A stretch of 42,847 nucleotides of DNA from assembly GCA_031264075.1 (NCBI GenBank), contig JAISEO010000048.1:1-42847 (forward strand), given 5' to 3'. The position numbers were made by a program, and so were the translations under genes. The DNA is from Coriobacteriales bacterium (GTDB lineage Bacteria > Actinomycetota > Coriobacteriia > Coriobacteriales > UBA8131). Numbering within the stretch: the stretch's first letter is position 1; the number at the start of each line of letters is the position of its first letter. The notes below the pieces were generated by a model. The model had not been told where the DNA came from, did no database searches, and saw nothing but the letters and a program-made list of their open reading frames with translations. Shown in pieces: positions 36,801 through 42,847 of this stretch.

Positions 36801-37460
36801 TCATACGCAGCCTGAGCCGAGGTATCTGTAGTAGTCGATGGCTATACTACCGTATTTTCTGTGTCTGACCAACTCGAGACGGGCCTGCTCGCTGCTACCG
36901 ACGATGAGCAGGCCGTCCCTGGCGTCGTGCCCCGAGGCCGCGTGCTCATAGCTGATGAGTGCCCGCTCGGTGAGCAGCCCGACGCGGCTGAGCGCGTCGA
37001 GCAGTCCGGAAACAGCGGACTCCGGCACCGCATAGGGAGGGTCCAGAACGACGAGGTCAAAGGGGCGCGCCTCCCTGAGGCAGAACGCAGGCGGGAGGGC
37101 GAGGCTGTCTGCCCGGCACACCCGGGCCTGCTGGCTCGAAAGCCTTAAGTCCGCGATGGTGCCGCGGAGCACGGCCTCGGCGGCCCGGGACTTCTCAACA
37201 AACAGGCACGACTCCGCGCCTCGACTGAGCAGCTCGAGCCCCAGGGCACCGCTGCCGGCAAAGGCGTCAAGGACGCGTGCCCCGTTCAGGCCGTTCAGAG
37301 AACCGTCCCCCTCGCCGCTACCACCAGGGCAGCTCTCCTCCAGGATGCTGCTGATGCTTGAGGCCCATGCCTCACGTACCCGGTCTGTGGTAGGTCGACA
37401 CTGCCTGCCGGGCACGGCCTGTATCGTCCTCCCCTTGAATATGCCGGCTATAATACGCAT
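36801..37460 (-). CDS. rsmD: 16S rRNA (guanine-966-N2)-methyltransferase
   Basis: MRIIAGIFKGRTIQAVPG, VLDAFAGSGALGLELLSRGA, VVLDPPYA; start reset from ORF-track start to ATG 37460. Confidence 0.93.
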   Translation of the reverse strand: MRIIAGIFKGRTIQAVPGRQCRPTTDRVREAWASSISSILEESCPGGSGEGDGSLNGLNGARVLDAFAGSGALGLELLSRGAESCLFVEKSRAAEAVLRGTIADLRLSSQQARVCRADSLALPPAFCLREARPFDLVVLDPPYAVPESAVSGLLDALSRVGLLTERALISYEHAASGHDARDGLLIVGSSEQARLELVRHRKYGSIAIDYYRYLGSGCV

Positions 37461-37461
37461 G

Positions 37462-39636
37462 TCAGTTGCTGTCCGTGCTTCCCTCGCGCATGAGCTCAAA
37501 GCGCAGATGCCGATGCTCGGCCAGGGCAAGCTCGGGGTCTGTATCCAGCAACTCCCGTGCGTCTGCGTGGGCGGCCTCGATGAGGCTGCTGTCGCGGATG
37601 ACGTTGATGAGGCTGAGCGAGCCCGCGCCGTGTTGGCGGGTTCCCGCGATGTCGCCCTCGCTCCGCATGGCCAGGTCTGCCTCGGCGAGGCGCAGGCCGT
37701 CGGTGTACTTCTGGAGGAGCGCGAGCCGCGTCCGCGCACCCTGGCTGGGATTATGGGAGATGAGGAAGCAGCTCGCATCCCGCGTGCCACGGCCTACCCG
37801 TCCACGCAGCTGATGGAGCTGTGCCAGGCCAAACCGGTCGGCATCGAGGACGAGCATGACGGTGGCATTGGGCACGTCAACGCCCACCTCTATGACGGTG
37901 GTGGAGACGAGGATGTCCACCCTCCCCTCTCGGAACTCGGCCATGATGCGCTGCTTCTCCTCGCTCTTGACGCGCGAGGTGAGGAGTTCGATACGGCGCT
38001 CGGGAAAGACCTGCGTGCGCAGGTGCGCCAGCTCAGCTTCTGCGGCAGCGATATACGGCTCGTCTGAGAAGCTCTCCCAGTCATCGAGGTACGGGATGTC
38101 CTCACCGTCCGCCGGCTCCGGCGCGGAGATAAGCGGGCAGACGATGTAGGCCTGCTCCTGCCTCGCCAGCGCCTCGCGCACGGCCTCATAGGCTTTATAG
38201 GCCACCGAACTGCCCAGGGCAACCGTGGTGGTCCGGGTCTTCTGCGGCCTGTTGTCGAGATAGCTCGCCTGGATGCTGCCGTAGCGGACGAGCGCGAGCG
38301 AGCGCGGTATGGGCGTGGCGGTCATGCTGAGAAAGTCCGCCGCCGGACTCTTGGCGATGAGGCTGTTGCGCTGTTCCACCCCAAAGCGGTGTTGCTCGTC
38401 GATGACGATGAGCGACAGCTCCTTGAAGACCACGTCCGGCTCGAGGAGCGCGTGGGTGCCAAAGACCAGCTGCACGCCGCTCGTTCTGAGCTGCTCATAC
38501 AGCTCCTGGCGCCGGCTGGCGCCGACCGCCGAGGTGAGAAGGGCCCAGCCGATGCCCAGCTCGTCGAGCAGGGGGCCCAGTTGAGCCGCATACTGGTTGG
38601 CGAGGACCTCGGTTGGTGCCATCATGGCCGCCTGCCAACCGCTTTCGGCAGCACGGACGAGGGCGTGAAGGGCAACGACCGTCTTGCCCGAGCCAACGTC
38701 GCCAAGAAGGAGCCGGTTCATGCGCAGCGGAGCCGCAAGGTCGGCGCCAATCTCGGCTAGGGCACGCTGCTGCGAGTCGGTCAGCGTAAAGGGAAGCAGG
38801 CCACCGAGCGCCCTGGACAGGCTCCCCACTTTCTGGTGCGTAAAGCCCGAGAGGCCCTGCATGAGTTGCTTTTGGGCATAGACAGAACGCAGCTGCGTCC
38901 AAAAGACCTGCTCGTAGGCTCCTCTCCGGTGGGCGAGCGCCAGCTCCTCGTTGTTCGGGGGCATGTGCAGACCCTGCCAGGCTGCCTGCCTGCTCACGAG
39001 CTTGCGGCGTATCCGTAGCCCGGGCGGCAGGGGGTCCAGCGGCTCCGGCACCAGTTTGTGCGCTTCGAGTACGATGCGCTTGAGCCAGTTTGAACTCAGC
39101 TTGCTGTTGGCGCGATACACGGGAGCTATGCCCACGGGCTCGGGACCCTGCTCCACCTGCTGGAGCTGCTGGTCGCCTCTGGGCGACGTGTCTGCCGCGG
39201 CTGGTTGGGGAGCCACGAGCGTGTACAGGGGAGAGGCCATGCTCAAAAACCCGTTATAGTGCTCCGTCTTGCCCAGAAGCAGGATCTGCCTCCCCACGGT
39301 GAGGGTGTCAGCCAGCCAGGCCTGATTGAACCAGACGGCCCTGAGCATACCGCTGCTGTCGGTTATCGTCGCCTCGTACAGATAGCCGCCCCGCGCCGTC
39401 CTGCGACCTTTTGCCTCGTGGATCCTGCCCAGTACGGCGTTTTTCTCGCCCAGAGGCAGGTCGATGATCCGCATGATGTTTGAGAAGTCGTCGTAGCGGA
39501 AGGGGTAATGCTCAAACAGGTCGCGGATGCGGAAGATGCCCAGTTCATGCAGGCCCTCCAGACGCTTGCCGTGGGCAAAGCGAACCTGCTCTACCCGAGC
39601 ATCCAAAAGCTGCGTTTGCTCGCTACGTCCGTGCAT
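37462..39636 (-). CDS. recG: ATP-dependent DNA helicase RecG
   Basis: LLGDVGSGKTVVALHALVRAAE, VIDEQHRFGVEQR, MTATPIPRSLAL, QLRGRVGRGT, wedge/OB N-terminus. Confidence 0.96.
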   Translation of the reverse strand: MHGRSEQTQLLDARVEQVRFAHGKRLEGLHELGIFRIRDLFEHYPFRYDDFSNIMRIIDLPLGEKNAVLGRIHEAKGRRTARGGYLYEATITDSSGMLRAVWFNQAWLADTLTVGRQILLLGKTEHYNGFLSMASPLYTLVAPQPAAADTSPRGDQQLQQVEQGPEPVGIAPVYRANSKLSSNWLKRIVLEAHKLVPEPLDPLPPGLRIRRKLVSRQAAWQGLHMPPNNEELALAHRRGAYEQVFWTQLRSVYAQKQLMQGLSGFTHQKVGSLSRALGGLLPFTLTDSQQRALAEIGADLAAPLRMNRLLLGDVGSGKTVVALHALVRAAESGWQAAMMAPTEVLANQYAAQLGPLLDELGIGWALLTSAVGASRRQELYEQLRTSGVQLVFGTHALLEPDVVFKELSLIVIDEQHRFGVEQRNSLIAKSPAADFLSMTATPIPRSLALVRYGSIQASYLDNRPQKTRTTTVALGSSVAYKAYEAVREALARQEQAYIVCPLISAPEPADGEDIPYLDDWESFSDEPYIAAAEAELAHLRTQVFPERRIELLTSRVKSEEKQRIMAEFREGRVDILVSTTVIEVGVDVPNATVMLVLDADRFGLAQLHQLRGRVGRGTRDASCFLISHNPSQGARTRLALLQKYTDGLRLAEADLAMRSEGDIAGTRQHGAGSLSLINVIRDSSLIEAAHADARELLDTDPELALAEHRHLRFELMREGSTDSN

Positions 39637-39654
39637 ATCGAGGGCCTGCCACGG

Positions 39655-41346
39655 CTATTCCGCAGCCAGTATCAGGGGATAGAGCGGTTGGTCCCCCCGT
39701 TGGCAGTCGGCCTCAAGCTCGGGCCACTCCTCCTCGATGCGCTCGCAGAGTGCCGCGAGTCGCGTGTCGTCAAAGTCCGCACCGGCAAGCAGGGTGAGCA
39801 CGTCGGCGTCGCGAGCGATGAGGGGGAGCAGCCGTAGGGCCACCTCCTCTACCTCCGTGCCCACAACCTCTATGCCGCCTGCGGTGATGCCGATGATGTC
39901 CCCGGCGGCGATGGGGCTGCCGTCGGCGGCTTTGGCCTCCTTGATGGCCGTGGTTATCTCGGCGGTATTGACCTCGGCAATCGCCGCGGTCATCGCCTGG
40001 ACATTCTCGTCGAGACTCGCGCTCTCATCAGCTGCGAACAGGGCCGAGAAACTCTGCGGCACGCTCGTGGTAGGCACGACGGCAGCAGGCTTGTCCGCGA
40101 TGTCCACGGCGGCGTTGGCGGCCAGGATGATATTCTTGTTGTTGGGAAAGATGATGACACGCCGGGCATTGACACTCTGTATGGCATCGACGAAGTCCTT
40201 GGTAGAGGGATTCATGGTCTGACCACCGCGAACGACAAAGTCCACCTGCTGCGATTCCAGAATGCGTGCCGTGCCCGGCCCGGAAGCCACGGCTACGAAG
40301 CCGAGCTCCTTTGGCTGCGCATTGGTCTGAGGAGGTCTGCCCCCGCTCCCGGCGCCGTCAGAGGCAGTGCCCCGGCTACCGGCTGCCCGCGCCTCGTCTG
40401 TGGCCAGCGCATCGGCGCGCTCGCCGCTCTGTAGCTGCATGTTGTGGATATACACCTCAGAGACCTGGCCGCGATCGGTCATATAGCTCAGCACGGTGCC
40501 GGGCTCATTCGTATGCACATGCACCTTGTAGTCGGGGCTTGCGCCTACCAGCAGCTCGCAGTCGCCCATGGTTTCGAGGAAGTCGAGCGTGCCTTCCTCG
40601 TCCAGATCCTCCGCGTTAAGGAGGAACTCCGTGCAGTAGAGGAAGTCGCTGTCGTCCCAGTCGTTGAGCTGTTCTATGGCTACGAGCGGCTCGGGACGCG
40701 AAAGGCTGGCGGTGCTGGGAATGGTGGGGCCCTCGCCGCTGAGCGCGGCTACAAAGCCTTCGAGCAGAATGGCAAGCCCAAAGCCGCCGGCATCCACCAC
40801 ACCGTTCTCCTTCAAGACGGGCAGGAGATCGGGGGTGCGGCGTACCGAGGCCATGGCCTCCGTTGCAATGGCCTTGAGACACTCGAGCCCTTCCCTCCCT
40901 TCTTCTGCGGCAAGGGTCGCAGCGGAAGCGGCATCCTGGAGAACGGTGAGGATGGTCCCCTGCACCGGTTTGCGCACGGCGTTAAAGGCCACCTCCACGC
41001 TGCGGTTGGCTGCAACGGCAAGCGTGGCCGAGCTGAGTTCCGTAGCGCCTTCAAGACCTTCGCAGGCACCACGGAGTATCTGTGAGGTAATAACGCCCGA
41101 GTTGCCCCTCGCTCCCATCAAAGAGCCGTGCGTGACTGCTCTCAGGACATCCGCGGCGCCGGCGTCAGACGGCAGTTCGGAGAGCTCGGAAATAACCATA
41201 TCGATGGTGAGTGACATGTTGGTGCCGGTATCGCCGTCGGGCACCGGAAAGACATTGAGCCGATTGATGTCTTCCCTCTTTTCCTTCAAGGCCTGGCCCG
41301 CGGCATAGATGGCCTGGATAATCTGTTGCTGCTCTGTGTTGCTCAT
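39655..41346 (-). CDS. DAK2-domain (FakA-like) kinase
   Basis: RLNVFPVPDGDTGTNMSLT, GSLMGARGNSGVITSQILRG, VDAGGFGL; start ATG 41346. Confidence 0.92.
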   Translation of the reverse strand: MSNTEQQQIIQAIYAAGQALKEKREDINRLNVFPVPDGDTGTNMSLTIDMVISELSELPSDAGAADVLRAVTHGSLMGARGNSGVITSQILRGACEGLEGATELSSATLAVAANRSVEVAFNAVRKPVQGTILTVLQDAASAATLAAEEGREGLECLKAIATEAMASVRRTPDLLPVLKENGVVDAGGFGLAILLEGFVAALSGEGPTIPSTASLSRPEPLVAIEQLNDWDDSDFLYCTEFLLNAEDLDEEGTLDFLETMGDCELLVGASPDYKVHVHTNEPGTVLSYMTDRGQVSEVYIHNMQLQSGERADALATDEARAAGSRGTASDGAGSGGRPPQTNAQPKELGFVAVASGPGTARILESQQVDFVVRGGQTMNPSTKDFVDAIQSVNARRVIIFPNNKNIILAANAAVDIADKPAAVVPTTSVPQSFSALFAADESASLDENVQAMTAAIAEVNTAEITTAIKEAKAADGSPIAAGDIIGITAGGIEVVGTEVEEVALRLLPLIARDADVLTLLAGADFDDTRLAALCERIEEEWPELEADCQRGDQPLYPLILAAE

Positions 41347-41413
41347 GGAGTGATTCCTTGTCGATAGGGGAGTCTGTGTGTTCACCTGGCGTGCTGCTGT
41401 TTGGTGTCTTCTG

Positions 41414-41800
41414 CTAGACGCCCTCTGTTGATCGGGGTGAGGTGTGGATGCCCTGAACGTGCACGGTAACCTCGTGCACCTTGAGGCCGGCATAGGTCTC
41501 GAGGATAAAGCGCACCCGGTCTGCCAGGTTATTGGAAACCGTGGAGAGGTTCATGCCGTACTCGATGATGACGTAGAGGTTGGCACTGATGCCGTCCTCT
41601 CCCTTGCTGATGGTGACGCCGCGGCTGAGTGCGCGGGCGGGCAGGAGTTTTGCTATGCCGTCTTGCAGCGAAGGGGCGGCCATGCCCACAACACCATAGC
41701 TTTCCATGGCGGCATAGCCCACCAGATCGGTGATGACGTTGTCGGTGACCTTGAGCGTACCGCCCACGGGGCTCTCCGTGGTATTGGGTAATTCAGTCAT
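41414..41800 (-). CDS. Asp23/Gls24 family envelope stress protein
   Basis: MTELPNTTESPVGGTLKVTDNVITDLVGYAAMESYGVVGMA..., VNVHVIIEYG-like strand pattern; upstream of the DAK2 gene. Confidence 0.88.
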   Translation of the reverse strand: MTELPNTTESPVGGTLKVTDNVITDLVGYAAMESYGVVGMAAPSLQDGIAKLLPARALSRGVTISKGEDGISANLYVIIEYGMNLSTVSNNLADRVRFILETYAGLKVHEVTVHVQGIHTSPRSTEGV

Positions 41801-42022
41801 GTTGCTCCTCAGTGTCTTATAGCGGGCTTTCTCTCGCACTTTGGCCTGTGCTTTTCGCAGGGCTTTCTCTCGCGTGCCGTGTCGTGTGCTTCCACGCGAA
41901 GATACGATTATAGCAAAGGCTGCCAAAGCCTCCGGTTTGTATTAAAGCGGTTGCTATGCTACTATCTCACTTTCGCATTTTCGTGCTCCGTAGAACAGCC
42001 GACACGCTAGAAAGGCAAGCCA

Positions 42023-42286
42023 GTGGCAAATATCAAGAGCCAGAAGAAACGTATCAAGACCAACGAGAAGGCGCGCATGCGCAATAAGTCCGTCAAGAGT
42101 GAGCTGCATACCCTCACGCGCCAGGTAGAAGACGCCGTGGCGGAGGGGGACGCGGACAGGGCCCAGGCCCAGGCCTCGCGTACCTGCAGGATGCTTGACA
42201 AGGCGGTAAGCAAGGGTGTTGTCCATAAGAACCAGGCCGCAAACCGCAAGTCGGGGGTCACTAAATTAGCCAATAGCGTCAAGTAA
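42023..42286 (+). CDS. rpsT: 30S ribosomal protein S20
   Basis: MANIKSQKKRIKTNEKARMRNKSVKSELHT...; GTG start. Confidence 0.97.
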   Translation: MANIKSQKKRIKTNEKARMRNKSVKSELHTLTRQVEDAVAEGDADRAQAQASRTCRMLDKAVSKGVVHKNQAANRKSGVTKLANSVK

Positions 42287-42365
42287 CTCCTCTGAGTTGT
42301 GGTACGCTGTGTAGCCGTGTTTTCTGTACGCTGTGTTATTCGTGTTTGATCGATATACCTTTTTT

Positions 42366-42441
42366 GGGCCGTTAGCTTAGTTGGTAGAGCAGGGGACTCT
42401 TAATCCCAAGGTCCGGGGTTCGAGTCCCCGACGGCCCACCA
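42366..42441 (+). tRNA. tRNA-Lys (anticodon CTT), CCA encoded
   Basis: 76-nt cloverleaf GGGCCGTTAGCTTAGTTGGTAGAGC...GGGACTCTTAATCCC...GGTTCGAGTCCCCGACGGCCCACCA. Confidence 0.97.
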
Positions 42442-42446
42442 CGTCG

Positions 42447-42659
42447 CAGCACACTTCGCTAAGCTCCGTTTCAGCCAAGAACGCTGAAACTGCGCGCGCT
42501 CCGTGGCTGCTCCTCTTCCCCACAACGCTCACTCGCTTACGCTCGCTCAAGCGTTGCGGGGGCCCCCGTGTTTACAGCACACTTCGCTAAGCTCCGGGCA
42601 GCACTTACTTTACCCTCAAACTCCCATGTCACCCTTTGTGTTGCAGGCAAAGTAAGTGC
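42447..42659. repeat. Two 22-nt direct repeats interleaved with three inverted repeats
   Basis: CAGCACACTTCGCTAAGCTCCG at 42447-42468 and 42575-42596; GTTTCAGC/GCTGAAAC, CAACGCT/AGCGTTG, GCACTTACTTT/AAAGTAAGTGC. Confidence 0.9.
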
Positions 42660-42811
42660 CACCCGCAGTCGAGGAATCTTTGGCTGCGTATGAGCGCTCT
42701 ACCGTTTCTGTTGACTTTCCGCGCAGCTAACCTCACCCGGAGCGTCCGTAGGACGCGACAGTCACAGAGAACCCGAGGTAGATGCCTTGTTTGCCGAGGA
42801 ATATGTGTGTA

Positions 42812-42831
42812 CCAAAACCTATAGGTTTTGG
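42812..42831. repeat. Perfect 20-bp palindrome
   Basis: CCAAAACCTATAGGTTTTGG equals its reverse complement. Confidence 0.95.
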
Positions 42832-42847
42832 CACAGTCAAAAACACC

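Noticed and set aside
36801-37790. 329-aa start for RsmD
   Set aside because: The first 110 residues overlap recG out of frame; the RsmD homology begins at MRIIAGIFKG (37460).
42381-42824. Short plus-strand ORFs (69 and 62 aa) at the right end
   Set aside because: One overlaps the tRNA and the other runs through inverted repeats; no ribosome-binding site or domain support.
1-42847. CRISPR array
   Set aside because: No run of regularly spaced identical repeats was seen; the two-copy repeats at 12984/13781 and 42447/42575 are too few and flank genes or hairpins.

Overview
The window looks like a GC-rich actinobacterial chromosome segment. Gene style (Dms-type reductase beside a 12-TM LuxR regulator, QueH, a LPXTG protein with InlB B-repeats) suggests Coriobacteriia/Eggerthellaceae; this is an inference. 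Left third (accessory): a Tat-dependent DmsA-like molybdopterin reductase, two tandem DmsB-like ferredoxins, a DmsC-like anchor, an AbrB-PIN toxin-antitoxin cassette lying inside the dms cluster, a membrane LuxR regulator, a ferric-reductase-like membrane protein, a stand-alone LigD-type primase-polymerase, TMEM175/DUF1211, DUF2339, and a HEPN-MNT (HepT/MntA-like) cassette. Remainder (mostly housekeeping): class I aldolase, EamA transporter, NadE, metallo-hydrolase, Rel, a RecJ-helicase fusion, zinc-ribbon/DUF4352 protein, SecF, SecD, Tgt, QueA, QueH, Csp, a 1.6k-residue LPXTG surface protein, CoaD, RsmD, RecG, DAK2 kinase, Asp23, RpsT and tRNA-Lys(CTT). Best leads: (1) a 45-bp imperfect direct repeat with a variable 13-nt core flanking the HEPN-MNT cassette; (2) the RecJ-SF2 helicase fusion; (3) a 24-bp-arm palindrome that supplies the C-terminus and stop codon of the EamA transporter; (4) a repeat-plus-hairpin block with no supported gene downstream of tRNA-Lys; (5) the LigD-Pol with no ligase, nuclease or Ku in view. 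No single completely new multi-gene system could be demonstrated from sequence alone.
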